A stretch of DNA of 64,000 bases. Origin: Calliopsis andreniformis (taxonomy: Eukaryota > Arthropoda > Insecta > Hymenoptera > Andrenidae). The notes under the pieces are model-generated. The model was not told the origin of the DNA, ran no database searches, and worked only from the letters and a program-made list of their open reading frames with translations. The stretch covers positions 6,364,961-6,428,960 of the forward strand of contig NC_135071.1 in NCBI RefSeq assembly GCF_051401765.1. The letters are read 5' to 3'. Positions 12,221 through 24,497 of this stretch are shown in pieces. Positions within the stretch are counted from its first letter, which is position 1. Every line of letters starts with the position of its first letter. The position numbers and the translations under genes are program-made.

Positions 12221-13929
12221 ATCTTAAAGGGTTACTTCTGAGGCAACGGTGCTTATTATTGAACTGTCTGTATTGGAAAAATTAAATGCCATTACATATA
12301 TTAGTACTTCCAGAAGTTTCGAAATACTGACCATTTTTATATGTGTTCATACCCCTACCGTGCATGTCGCGTATTTACTATAGATGAAGTTAAGTATTAA
12401 GTCTCAAGGACACTTCAATTGCGTCCAGGTAGCTAAATATACTATTTTCTATTTTTTATTAGTTCATTAGAATTTAAGCTTAAAATTAAATAAAATTAGC
12501 GTTAGTGTTTAGAAACTGGGACACGGTCAGGTACTGGGACATTTACCTTACTTATACTACAAATTACCGAGCATCAGGCCCCATTTCTTCCCAATCCACT
12601 GAAGAAATTTCAATTAAATTTTGACTTGCCTGATTGTGAGTACCGTGCATAACTAGATAGATAATGAATGGGAAGAAATATGGGTTTGACTAGTTAGGTA
12701 CAGTGCTGCATATGTACAACCTCTTCTCTAAAATCTACTTTGTCTGCTACTAGATACGCCACCATGTTCTTATGTTTTAATAATCAAGCACGTGTCAGCA
12801 CGTGTGAATTTAGGTACTCGTCACTTATGTATTTATAGGTACAAACATTACTATATAGACCAAGTAGACAGGGCTACGCAGAATACATACGCTGTTGCCC
12901 TTGTGCCGCCCCGCTTGTCATCTTTCTAATTTTGCACGATATTTTAAGAAATGATGAATGACCATTTTTTTCTTTCAACCTTCACATTATTTTTCAACCT
13001 TCTTTGTTTAGTATGTCGACCAAGTTTTTATGATTCACTGCAACAGATCACGTTACACTTACTTTTTTTAAAAAAACAACAATAATTAATTAGTTGATCG
13101 ATTCATTTTATTAATTTATCTAATTAACTGGACATCCAAATTTAGAAACACTGTCAACATTTAGTTGCCTTTAGTATAGATTGCTTCATACCCAAGAAAA
13201 TCTTCTGTTTTTTAAAATTCGTAAACGTTATGCAAAGCTAACCTAAAAGGCGATGACAGGTTAGAAATTGGCAGTAGTTAACTCAGCCACACATGAACGT
13301 ATTTGCACGTACATATGTACAACAATGGTGGGGAAGAACAAGTTCTACTCCACTGTGAATCCCGCGAACCGCGACTACCAAGGCGTAAAACATGGGTGCC
13401 TGGGGGGTTCCCCTGTAATTTGTATTTGTCGTTGGGATGCGCGTAAAAGCTGATTCTGTGTAGTAGACATGACATTCCTGGCGACGTAGAACGCATTTTC
13501 GTCCTGATGTACGACATCTGGCGTATGACAGCCGTGATTTATCAGCTACCGAATAGTTCGGTGAAGCTACGAAAAATGAAGACGGGTTCTATTTGAAATA
13601 TTTTCCTATGAAATACTATACATCAATGTCTTTTTCTCGTCGTTCGGTGGAAAGTTAATAAAAATCATTAACTAATCATAACATTGGCAAATATTAACCG
13701 AATGATGACAAGAATCAGTTTGGGAATTACATGTATTAATAAACAATAGAAAATAAGGGTCACTTTTTATATTTGCATTGTTTCTGGTTGGATCATTAGC
13801 GTGGGTACAATTATTTTTATTACTTTTATGATCATCATATATAAGTTATTGTTAGATATTATTATTACACGTAGCAATTAGCAGTACGCAGAGAAACACA
13901 AAAAATGGTCTAAATTGTGTATACATTTT
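12221..13929. other. Intergenic, nothing recognised
   Basis: Unique sequence with a slightly GC-richer patch near 13260-13520. Opposed 61- and 79-codon frames there have no domain. Confidence 0.5.
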
Positions 13930-14070
13930 TGTTTTGAATAATTATAAATTTGAATATAGATGTTTAAAAGTTAGTAAGATTTAAATTTGAGATTTAAATG
14001 TTTCAAACTTCCTCAATTTAAAATTGCATATTTGAAAGCTTACAAATTTAAGATTTTGAAGATATAAAAA
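13930..14070. repeat. Short AT-word tract
   Basis: AATTTGAATATAGATG, TAAATTTGAGATTTAAATG and similar words. Confidence 0.5.
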
Positions 14071-14199
14071 TTTAATGTAACGGCAAGAAAAATAGTAATA
14101 TTTGTAGAATAATAGCAATAATTATAACAGTAATAATAACAGTAACCATAATAGTAAACTAGTTCATACATTAATAATAATTAGATATCACAGACGTCA

Positions 14200-14660
14200 A
14201 TAGCTAAACGGGAGCAGTGGGCAATTTTTAGGATGGAAGGACTGTTTGTTTAGCACAGGTTTCCGCAACGTGTTCAAGAACACATGAGGACGGTTTACAC
14301 GCCGATCTCTCGCCCTGTTTCCCTCGTTCTGCTCGTGGCTGCTCACTCGTGTGAAGCTTACGACTTGTACGGCTCGTCTCTCCTCATCAAAGAACTGCGT
14401 TGTGTCGACACGGCAAGCACAGCCGTACAACCCGGTGTATAAACAACATTTACCCATGGACAACACACATGCGTTTGTCATATTTCAAACCTTGACGTTC
14501 CTCTACCCCACCCTGTCGCGTCGCTAGTAATTTTCAGTGTTATGCCGGTGCCGACTTTGAAGGCAGACTGTGTAAAAACGGACATAAAAAACTGTTAATA
14601 CTTGTGCGTCCTGTTGCCCTGCAGGGTCATTTCGTTAGCTTGTGTCGCGACATTTGAAAT
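14200..14660. promoter_or_regulatory. Candidate regulatory island
   Basis: A GC-elevated block without repeats. The 94-codon minus frame across it shows no domain. Confidence 0.2.
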
Positions 14661-14924
14661 TTTAGGGGTGAAATCTGGAGATTTGACATTTGACGCATTT
14701 TAAATTTTGATAGAAAAGATTGTTTTTATGCTGAGGGTTTGATGTGGTGAACAAATTCTAAAGATTGCTCAATTTTTTTTTGCTCTAGAGCGACACTATT
14801 TTTGTCGATTGCACATAAAACAATATGTATGTACGAAAAAGAGTAATTATGTATTCACAATTTAGCTATAAATTTAAATTTCAATACAAACAGAAAATTG
14901 GCATTAACATCATTTTTCATCATA

Positions 14925-15444
14925 GTCCCTTTGCTTTTTAACTTATTTCGTCTGTCGTTTAAAAAACTTTATTATGATCTGAAAAAATAACGTTTTCGGC
15001 TAAGCAGTACACTACACATGCACTGCATCCTTTACTTTTTGGTCCAAAGTGAATCGACAATTTCTTAATGCTTGTTTCAGTTAACTAAAGTTGCGATAGA
15101 AGGGTTAAGACGAGGTACTACTGGGCCATGTAAGTTCCAAAGAACTGAAACATCAATTTTCTTACGGTTGGTTGCTTTTTGAACATTTTCTTGCTAGGCG
15201 ATTGCGAACGTTTTCACTACATGCTCTGGAACTTACTCTCAGGCTCGTAATAATGAAATCATGATTCATCACTACTGATAATTCTGTTTATGTAAGTGGA
15301 AATAAGAGACTATCGGTTCACATTGGACCAGAAAGTGAACGAAGTAGTGCAGGCGTGACTTACTTCTCAGTCGAAAATATTATTTTCGTGGAGCAGAAGA
15401 AAGCGTTTCGACGATAGGCGAAGTGCGTTGAAAAGTGAAGGGAC
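14925..15444. mobile_element. 520-bp MITE with ~130-bp imperfect inverted arms, TA-flanked
   Basis: The outermost ends are GTCCCTT... and ...GAAGGGAC, flanked by TA on both sides (14923-14924 and 15445-15446). The inverse arms share blocks such as TTTTTGGTCCAAAGTGAA (about 15037) versus TTCACATTGGACCAGAAA (about 15317), plus ATAACGTTTTCGG versus TCGAAAATATTAT. The interior has no coding capacity. A Tc1/mariner-type MITE is inferred from the TA. Confidence 0.65.
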
Positions 15445-15446
15445 TA

Positions 15447-16699
15447 AAATATACTAATATACTAAAAAATTATGTCAATATCAATTTTCTATATGTATTC
15501 AAATAAAAGATATAGCTGTGTTGCGGGTAATTATTAACTCATCCTTGTACACGAGACTTGAATTAGATTTACGTCTACTGTCCCCTTTATGTCTACATAT
15601 GTTGAGGATATTTGCTTGCATTCAAAATGCGATGCGTTTCTATGTGGAATAACATTGCAGATACAGTACATCTATTGAAAAAAAATTATTCCTATTTTTG
15701 AAATTACTGAAACTACTAAAGTCGGGATCAGCGATACAGGTCGGTGAAGATCACCTCCTCCTTTCGCGCTTGTTCTCTTTCCACGTTGTCCCACGTGACC
15801 ATGCTACGGCACATATGTAGTAAAAATAACTGAATTATGTTACTCAAGTGGGAATTCATACTGTTATATACAGTTTTCTCGCAATAATGGGCCTCTGTAG
15901 CTATACGTTAGTGGTATCGGTGTCCCTTGAAACGGGTGGAATTCTGCTGACAGTTTGCCTGTGCCAATCTCTTTAGGTTCTGTATGAGTGAGACAATACT
16001 AACGTATTGATAAAATTTCTTTATTTTTAGCGTTTCATCAATGAAAATTTCACGAATTGATTGGTGAGATTTTTCTCATTAAAATGATACCAAGTACGAT
16101 ATAATTTCGATCATATTTACTTTTTAATAAATGCTAATAATTTATTCTGTTTCAATATAACTTGTAATGTAATGCAGAGTGAAACTTTTCACGATAGTTT
16201 TCTATCATTCATAGATCCTCCAATTACAGATATGTGCTAAAAAAGAAATTACATATGTACATATAGTATTTTATCAGCATAAAATAATGTGCAGGTACAA
16301 ACTTGTCTGACACTTCAATACATACTTAACTTTAATAATATATTGATATCCTTACATGACACATACTTATATTTGTACGTTACGTTACGTAATGTCATTA
16401 GAAAGTATAAACTTTCTCATTGTTAGTTTTTTGTGAATAAAAATTTTAATATCATATTGGAGAGAATTTTCTGATTAGAGAGATCAGAAAATGACTAAAC
16501 ATGTTATGATTTGATTTATGTTTATCGGTTTAATGAATGTTAATATTTCTTTTATTACATACATATCGCTCTTCATAATTTACAAATGGTCAAAATTATG
16601 TCATGCTTGGTTTCATTTTCACTTGTAACATTTGAGCTAAAGATCCTCTGAGCGGTAGTGGAAACGTAAAGCAAAACGGTTCAAAGTGTACAAAATCGG
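15447..16699. other. Intergenic, nothing recognised
   Basis: AT-rich. GGATCAGCGATACAGGTCGG near 15723 weakly resembles CAGCGATACAAGCCCG near 2137, so a small dispersed repeat is possible. Confidence 0.45.
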
Positions 16700-17590
16700 T
16701 TTATGAAACTCAATTTATAAAGTATTGTAAATATTATATTTTACTTGATATTAATTTAATCAGAAAAACTTTATTTGAAAACTAACTTCTTACCCTCGGA
16801 AACTTTTAGATTTCTGTTAAATGAACCAGAACTATTGTCAGCATAGATCGCAGCAATGAACAGAGAAGACTAACTACTAACTGCATAGAGTATAATTTGC
16901 GCAATACATTTTAAATCTACCAATTTTTGATAATGCTTCAGGAGCGAAAGTGAACAGACTAAAGTCAGATATAATCCCTTCAAAAAATTTGTTTAGGATA
17001 CACTACAGAATTTAATCCTTTGTACTCGATTGTCTCCTCTAAGGGGACAAAATAAATGGAAACACGAAATCTCAGAATGTAAAAGATCAATTTCTGCTAC
17101 AGATACATGTAATTTCTATACTATACTGTATATGTACAAATGTATTAAACACTATTTATTATATATGTGTATAGTTACAGCAGATCTGCATGCTTCAACA
17201 TAAGGAAGTCAGTGATTTAAATAATAAACTTCAGAACGATGAAAATATGTTCTAATTTGTATGAATTGTAAAGTTTTACATTATTTTTTGTATTGTATAT
17301 ACATATATTGTTACTTGCACTCCAATAAAAACCAATTTAACCAATTAATAATAAGCTACTAATGATAAACCAATTAATAGTAAGTATTACTTTCATCTAA
17401 TAATTTACCAGGTTATAAAAACTTGACTTTTAGCATAAATACATATTTGAATAGGCGTTTAAATTTTAGCGCTTCGTTTGCATCTTTTTGCCGCGCATGC
17501 TTTTTAGTCATATACCAAATTTCTACGTAAAATGTTGGGACGCCTCACAGATAGAAGCTGGCCATTTAGTGTATTATATAAAAGGCTGTG
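16700..17590 (-). mobile_element. Copy 1 of a three-copy non-autonomous repeat family
   Basis: This is an inverse-oriented diverged copy of the elements at 23387 and 41678. Shared blocks include TTGGAGTGCAAATAACAAT-like, GCATGCAGAT-like and AAGAAGTTAG words in the same order. Its outer end at 17576-17590 (ATAAAAGGCTGTG) matches the family terminus CACAGACTTCTAT. The inner boundary is approximate and no second terminus was found. Another MITE begins one base after it. Confidence 0.6.
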
Positions 17591-17591
17591 G

Positions 17592-18027
17592 TATAATTTG
17601 TAGTATACACATAGTGTATTAAGAGTCTCATACCGTTCGTCAAAATAAGCCTTTGTTCTTGAGAAATTTCACTTTAAAGGTTTATTATAAGCATAAGCAA
17701 TATTATGCGTAAATGCTGAGGTAATAACATTACGTATATATTTGTAAAAGAAAAGGTACTTGAAGAATTCCATATTGGAATGGTACATATCATAAAAGTA
17801 TAGAAAACATATATTATCAGAACATTATGCACAGGTCAAAAATACTAAATGTGCCTCGAAATGTAAACATCATCAAAAGTATACATACATATGACCAACA
17901 AAGTGTCTACGGTCAATATTGCCTATATTTATAATAAAATTCTAAAGTGAAATTTCTGGAGAACAAAAGCCCATTTTGACGAACGATATGAGGATTTTAT
18001 TACACCATGTATATACTACAAATTATA
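17592..18027. mobile_element. 436-bp MITE with ~115-bp inverted arms
   Basis: The arms 17592-17706 and 17914-18027 are inverse copies: TATAATTTGTAGTATA at the left end versus TATACTACAAATTATA at the right, then CGTTCGTCAAAAT versus ATTTTGACGAACG. About 85% of positions match by eye. The spacer is unique and non-coding. Confidence 0.75.
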
Positions 18028-18489
18028 TCCAGTATTATTCTAAAAGCGATTTCTACGCCCGTTGACTATCCTTGCAAGCCAATTACTGCAATATTATGTG
18101 AACATCAGACCACCATCAGAACTAAAAATAGTTGAGCCTAATATATCCAACATCTAAATTTTTGAACATCAAATCCTATATTTGATTAAGTAAAGGCGAA
18201 TAAACATTTTAACGATGTCACAAAAAAAACCCAAGTTGTAAAAACTTTTGAACTTTCAAACTAAAAAATGTCTACCAGGTTTGCAAATTGACATTCCTCC
18301 TACTACATCGAGAAAATAATCCTAATTTGCACCATAGATAACAGAAATTCCCCACAAGTTAACAAATTTTTAAAAGACAATAAAGGCACTCTTACGTACG
18401 CGTCGCCTACGTATCCTTTTTAACCCTTCTTGAGAGCTGGAATGCGCTGGACGCATAGATAAGGACCCCTTGCGTGCATCTGGCTTATA

Positions 18490-19108
18490 GAGGGTGAGTC
18501 ACCTAATGTTTGCCCCTCAAACATTTTTATTTTTTAAAATACGTCAAATGTAAATATGCTGGATTCTAGGTTTCCAACCGATGGATTGGACGAGGTGGAA
18601 CTGTTTTGTGGTCAGCGTATTCGCCTGATTTAAATTCACTGGATTTCTTTTTGTGGGGTCTGCTAAAAGAGACCGTGTACATGAATGCTCCAACAACGGT
18701 TGAAGATATGCATCAGCGTATTATTACATCATGTGCAAATATCACCTCGAATATACTTGTCATAGTTCAACATTCCTTCAGATCCCGTTTACAACAATGT
18801 ATCGACATAAACAGCCATCATTTCGAACATTTATATCTTATACGTCTTCTCTGTCCGTGACCCTGAATAATAATAGTCACTGAATTCTTAATGAAAGAGA
18901 TTACTATTGTAGGTGTTCAAAAAGAGGTGGTTCCATTTAAAAAATGGAGGTGATCTTGATATCTCTGAAAAAAATGACAATACAACAAAAATTTTGTTGA
19001 CATTGTGTGAGCTTCATTGAACGGTTCAATTTCGTTCTTAAGACATTTGACGTATTTTTAAAAACAATAAAGATATTTGAGGTACAAACGTTAGGGTCAC
19101 TCACCCTG
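18490..19108 (+). mobile_element. Internally deleted mariner-like element
   Basis: The left end GAGGGTGAGTCACCTAA (18490) and right end TTAGGGTCACTCACCCTG (to 19108) are inverse matches. Both resemble the ends of 56061-57244. TA precedes the left end; the right flank (TG) has diverged. The left arm is short and the right arm long, so the 5' part of the element is missing. The remaining coding part is the C-terminal transposase fragment described separately. Confidence 0.75.
18579..18860 (+). pseudogene. C-terminal fragment of a mariner-like transposase
   Basis: The open frame reads RWIGRGGTVLWSAYSPDLN, then SLDFFLWG, then SFRSRLQQCIDINSHHFEHLY. SPDLN-x-LDFFLWG is the conserved block around the third catalytic acidic region of mariner-like DDE/D transposases. 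The N-terminal DNA-binding domain and the first two catalytic Asp residues are absent, so it cannot encode an active enzyme. It lies inside the element at 18490-19108 and is related to the remnant at 56339-56800. Confidence 0.8.
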
Positions 19109-19109
19109 T

Positions 19110-19873
19110 GTAATAATCTTTCAGAGAATCCTAACGAAGACGTTAGATAACGCTTGTGTCCCCACCACTTTTAATGGCCAAATTTTGGGTATATAAAGAG
19201 CTGATGATCAGACTCCGTGAGTTCAGTTCTTGAGTATTAGTAGGACGTCACTCTGTTCGATTTACTAATTGTAAACTCAGGTTTCAGTCCCTTTCGAAAC
19301 AGAATGATTAACCATATAATACGTATTAGTTGCCGTTAAGCTGTACTTTACTCTGGGAACTCCGCATTTCTCGATGCGTCAAAACTGAGAGTGGCTTAGC
19401 TCCGCAATAATTTCACACAACTATCAATTGTAACAATTCTATTTTTTATGTAACAATATAGTTATTAAGTTGTAAATTTGAATCACGATTAGTTTATTTA
19501 AAAACTAAGAGTCAACATCTGAATCCCATTACATCGAATCCAGAGCAATATATTTTAGCCGCTCAGAGTGTATTATTTAAAACGTAAGTTTCGTGCTTTT
19601 AACAATAATCTCAGAGATACCTCTGTGTTTAGTACACTAACCTATCCTCGAAATTGTTTCCATATCAGTACACCCGTATAGTAATATACGGACGTATTTG
19701 AGACTGTATCCGATCATGCGACTTTTCGTGTTAGCCATAACCGACTGTTCACACCACCGATCCTCTGCAGTACCCCCGTGTCTAAGACACGGGCTTATCT
19801 GTTAACAACCTCTACTAGAAAAAACCAATCCTTGACAACGTGGCCGAACTCCACTCGCCCTTGACTCGTAACA
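19110..19873 (+). repeat. Probable LTR fragment next to the mariner-like element
   Basis: GGGTATATAAAGAGCTG (TATATAAA at 19190-19197) is followed about 35 nt later by TCAGTT at 19223, a TATA-plus-initiator arrangement seen in insect LTR promoters. The block ends TCGTAACA (19866-19873), the same terminus as the solo LTR at 3104-3879. No left LTR end is visible, possibly because the mariner-like element inserted there. Confidence 0.4.
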
Positions 19874-21272
19874 ACATTAAACAAAGCTACCTCAAAATTG
19901 TATTTCTTGAATAATCAAACAAATAACACAATTACAAACAATAATTTACCAACACCTCAGAATCAAAGAGAGGATCGGGATGTGAAAGCTGTTTATTAAC
20001 TATTATTCAAACTATTAGACGTTTTTAGAGTGTTCCGCAATGAAGTATTCGCTGTCCTACAGGTCTTACAACTTAAAATACACTTTGTCATCTCCAAGTC
20101 AGAAAAACATGTTTACCACAAAATGATTTCATTAAGAACAAGAAAAACGGATAAACGTATGAAAGATCCCTGAACAAACAAGAGAGTCGGAATCAGAGTA
20201 GAATACTAGCTTATATACATTTTTATACGTGTTTCTTGATATATATTTTTTTAAAAATTAATATCATGAACCAAGATTGTGTCAACTTAACAAATTCATG
20301 ACAAATATCTTTATCAACACGTATCAGTACGTCACAGGTACTACATGCATAAGTGTTGTGATAACATTGCAAAATTTATAAAAATGAAGAAGTAGAATAC
20401 AGTAAAACAAGTGAACCCAGCATAGTAAATTCTGTACATACGTACATTTTTATTAAAATTACACTTATTTAAATTATTTAACTTATTTAAATTACAATTA
20501 TTAAAATTACAAAAAATTTGTGGAAGAAAGAATGGAGAAATTGTAAATCTAGTAATTTATGTAAAATCTATAATAACATAGGCGATACCAGTTTTGCAGT
20601 ATTTCTAAACGGAGAAAACTAACTAATAAAAATTGAAACTTCACTCATTCGTATTTGTATCTGTGATATGTGCAATCTATAAAATTCTCTTGACATACAT
20701 ACTCTAATCCAAAGATTAACAAACTATGGCCCATGGATCAAATCCTACCTGCCTCCTATTTTTATCGGATCCGTACGTTGAGAGTAATTTTTGCACTTTT
20801 GAAATGTTATAAAAAAAGGAATTCGGTAAACAGGTATTTCAAATTATTAGACTTATGAATATATTTTAATTTTTAAAATTCGAGCAATAGAATTAATCAC
20901 TTTGACTTGTGAACGGCGTATTTATTATTTACTATTTTAAATCTTGTTACGCATACGCTTAAGTTCTGCAAATTTATTAATTAAATAATTAAAACTAATA
21001 GTATCTAAAACTTCACGTTCAGTATTTAGTAATATATCAACACATTTAATCTTCCTTGACTTGTATTTGTACCTATGTCTAATATTTGGCGTTTTGCATA
21101 ACAAGTTTGCCAAACCTTGCTCTAATTTGTTGCTTCAAGTATGTATATCATCAAAAGAGCATAGTATGACATACCAAATATACTAAATGCTTTCCAAGAG
21201 GAAGGTTCTGAAAGATGTTGAACTTTATTGTTTGATATAGAATTTACACACATGTTCTACTGAATATTAGAA
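19874..21272. other. Intergenic, nothing recognised
   Basis: AT-rich unique sequence with no structural signal. Confidence 0.55.
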
Positions 21273-21616
21273 CCCAGATAACACACGAAGTCTTGAAGAC
21301 GTCTATTTTACGTCCATTTTATGTGTGAACATCTTAAGGCATAATTTAAGCGTTTTAAAAACATCCAAAGTGTGTCTCTTACAGACTTTCGAAATTTACA
21401 TCCATTCTTCAAGGCACACTATGTGAACATCTTACAGACTTACATTTGTGGACGTCTTAATGACATCTATTTTTTATCTGAACGTTTTATAGATTTAATT
21501 TTGACGTCTTATGAATGTCTTTTAAGATTTGTAAGTCCCAAGACGTCTTTTGAACATTCTTAGGACTTTACTAAGTGTCTTTAAGACATTTTGAAGACGT
21601 CTCTGTGCTATATGGG
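21273..21616. repeat. Element made of repeated GACGTCTT-like words with inverted ends
   Basis: The left end is CCCAGATAACACACGAAGTC; the right end in inverse is CCCATATAGCACAGAGACG. Between them the words GACGTCTT, AGACGTC, GTCTT and AACATCTTA recur many times in both orientations. A non-autonomous element with internal short repeats is the best reading. No clear target duplication. Confidence 0.5.
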
Positions 21617-21664
21617 AACATGTTACAAGAGCGTGGTCTCTAATAGTTTTAGAAGATATGTGTG

Positions 21665-21930
21665 ATTTTAAACTTTTAATTGAAAACAAACATTGAATAT
21701 TTGAATATTTGAAAGGTTGAAAATTTGATATTTTTGACATTTAAATATTTAAATTTTTGAAACTTTAAACATTTGAAATTTTGGACATTTGAATAAAAAG
21801 TTCGAAATTTTGAATGTATAGAAAGTTGAAGATTTCAGTAATTTTGTATTGTTTTATGAGTCGAAAATTTAAAAATTTGAGATTTTGAAATATAAATAGT
21901 TGAATATTTAAAAATTTGAAAAATTTAAAC
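21665..21930. repeat. AT-word tract, G-type
   Basis: GAATATTTGAATATTTGAAAG, then TTTTGAAACTTTAAACATTTG and onward without other motifs. The minus-strand 72- and 113-codon frames overlapping it are translations of the repeat. Confidence 0.65.
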
Positions 21931-22069
21931 AGAGCAAGTGTGAATACATACATATTTAAAAATGTACGATTTATATATAGAATTTCGCATACAAAAAGAG
22001 TCAAAGCTATTATAAATAATATCAAATTGTCCGCTATTCCGGGTTGTTCTTTGCTTTGAAGCATTCGGC

Positions 22070-22400
22070 AAGATGCACAAGAGAAACATGATAATGGCCT
22101 GGTCAATTAACTCACGTAATAAGTACGTCATGTTTCCCGTCTGCGAGCAGTGTGAAACAGTTAGGATCAACTGTCACGATAGATTTTCATGTTCCAATGG
22201 TTTCCCCGGCGTGGCAAGTCGACATATTGGTCGAGAGTGCGGGAGGCGACATCTAGTGTCGAATGAGAGATGGGCGTCGTGTTGAAAGCAGACGGCCGAA
22301 TGACGAGACGCCACGGCTCGTATCGTTGCGGCGTCGCGTCGAAGACGGGACGTCGGCTCCGATTACACACGGCTCTTCCGAAATCCTTGATCGAGGCAGA
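22070..22400. promoter_or_regulatory. CpG-rich island of unknown role
   Basis: Dense CpG (GGCGTCGCGTCGAAGACGGG, AGACGGCCGAATGACG). All six frames have short open stretches, a consequence of the composition. Confidence 0.3.
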
Positions 22401-22509
22401 GAGAGAAATGTTACTCTCATGTTCGAGTGAAAAGGTATTAATACAGCAAGAACCAAAACTTATGTTGTTCTTAATTCGTTCTAAAATAATCGATCAAATT
22501 TTGGACTGA

Positions 22510-23386
22510 GGATTTAAGGAAAACGATTTATGAGCAAAAAAATGTTTTGCGGTATTAAACAGCATGAAATTTTTTTGTAGTACAATTCGTATACGGAACG
22601 CAGTGTCTGCTCTTACTCCTACTGTCAAAGCAACGCACAAAGCGAGTCGTACAGTTAAGAGCAAAATAGTGAGAGTATCTGTAAATGTAAACTTATACAA
22701 GTTTACACAACTGATTCGAATGGGACTTGTTCTATATTTCCATAATTTTTACATATTTTCAATTTTTAATTTAAAAAAGTACAAAAACTATTTTGATTGC
22801 CTCGTACAATACTTATCTGTATTTAAATAACTGTAAAAACAAAAAGCATTTTCTGAAAGCATATTCAGCTAAATAGTAAATTAACATTGGTAGATCACCG
22901 ATCTGTGAATATCGCTTATTTAAAAAAAAACAAAAAGAATATATCAAACATTACGGCGGTGTTTTCTGGCGGTCACCACCATCCAAGTTACTGACCGCAC
23001 CCAAGACGCTGCTTAACACTTCAGTGATAGAAAGAGATCCGATGTTTTCAAAACGTGGTTTACATTGACAAAAAGCGTATTTATTTAAGACAGTGATATT
23101 GAGCTTAAGTTAATAATTCATAACATTAAAAAAGAGATTTATTTTTTTAATTCGATTGATTTCATTATCAAATTAACTAAGTAAGATGTTATATTGTCAA
23201 AAACAAAAGGTAAGGAAAGTTGTGAATGGAGATTTTAATGGTCCTACCTATTCACATTCACACACCATGCCATGATCAGAGCTCTTTCACGCGGCGATTT
23301 GTGAATCGCGCTTCACGTATGATGGATACCGACCATTCATGTAATTCAATGGGAGCATTCACACGGCGATTCTCATGAGATACAGA
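22510..23386. other. Intergenic; possible old repeat
   Basis: Words such as GAATCGC and CACGCGGCGATT near 23290-23375 recur, inverted, near 24690-24790. This suggests an old repeat into which copy 2 of the CACAGAC family inserted. Confidence 0.35.
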
Positions 23387-23960
23387 CACAGACTTCTATA
23401 TAATACACTAGACTAGATTGCTAGCTTCTGCTGTGAGACGTCCTAACTTTTATGTACGAATTTGGTATATGTATAGACTAAAGCTCATGCGCTGCGAAAA
23501 AATGTGAAAGAAGCGTTAAGATTTGAATATCCTTTCAAATATGTATTTATGCTAAAAGTCAAGTTTTTATAACCTGGTAAAATATTAGATGAAAGTAATA
23601 CTTACTATTAATTGGTTTATCATTACGAGTTTATTATTAATTGGTTAAATTGGTTTTTATTGGAGTGCAAATAACAATACATGCATATACAATACAATGA
23701 AAATAATGCACAACTTTATAATTCATACAAATTATAATATTAACCTCAAATATTATCACTGTTCTGAAGTACATTATTCAGATCACTGACTTGCTTGTAA
23801 TGTTGAAGCATGCAGATTTACTGTAACTATGTATGTAATAAAAACTGTTTGATACATTTATACAATATACTTATAGTATATATTAATAAAGATTATTATT
23901 GAAATTATATGTATCTGTAACAGAATTTGCCCTTTTGCACTCTGATGTACCGAGTTTCCA
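23387..23960 (+). mobile_element. Copy 2 of the CACAGACTTCTATATA family
   Basis: It begins CACAGACTTCTATATAATAC and runs parallel to copy 3 (41678) through ATGTACGAATTTGGTATA, ATATGTATTTATG, TTTTTATTGGAGTGCAAAT and GTTGAAGCATGCAGA. The right terminus was not found, so it is truncated or too diverged. Copy 1 at 16700-17590 is the inverse orientation. Confidence 0.65.
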
Positions 23961-24476
23961 TTCATTCCGTCCCCTTAGCGCATACATGTTTCGTTCTTTA
24001 TTATTGAATGTTGTATATTATTAAAGCGTTCTTTACCTGATGTACTAGACATACGATAATAATTCAAAAATTTATTAAAATCTCTTTGAAGTTCTTAAAA
24101 TAATACTCGGAAAGTTCCCTTTCATCTTCTTATGCTATTAATCGGATGAACCAAATATATTCTATTCACTTTCTGTTTTTCATTATTGCCCTTATGTGCA
24201 AGCCAAATGAATAGGACTTCAATTTCATCCATTTTCTCAGAAAAGTCTTTGGTTAAAAATGCGTGCATCATGAACAAGAGACAAGTATATTACAACTGAA
24301 AAACAAATCTGCGATTCCTTTGCTACGAAATTATACATACAGTGTATGTAATTTGAATTCAAAGTCACTTCAAAAACATAATATAGTAGGTTGTTGAATT
24401 TGTTTCGACATCAATTACAACAATATGAAATCAAAAGCATATGATCCCATTTAAAAAAAATTCAAGGTCAATTCGG

Positions 24477-24497
24477 TTTTTTTTTTAAAAAAAAAAA
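24477..24497. repeat. T10-A11 palindromic homopolymer pair
   Basis: Ten T are followed directly by eleven A, a perfect self-complementary stretch that may be partly an assembly-sensitive site. The surrounding 24.4-25.4 kb is AT-rich with repeated gaATCg-like words and no recognisable gene. Confidence 0.7.

Noticed and set aside
21765..22106. 113-codon minus-strand frame rich in Phe, Leu and Ile
   Set aside because: Its C-terminal half is a direct translation of an AT-word tract.
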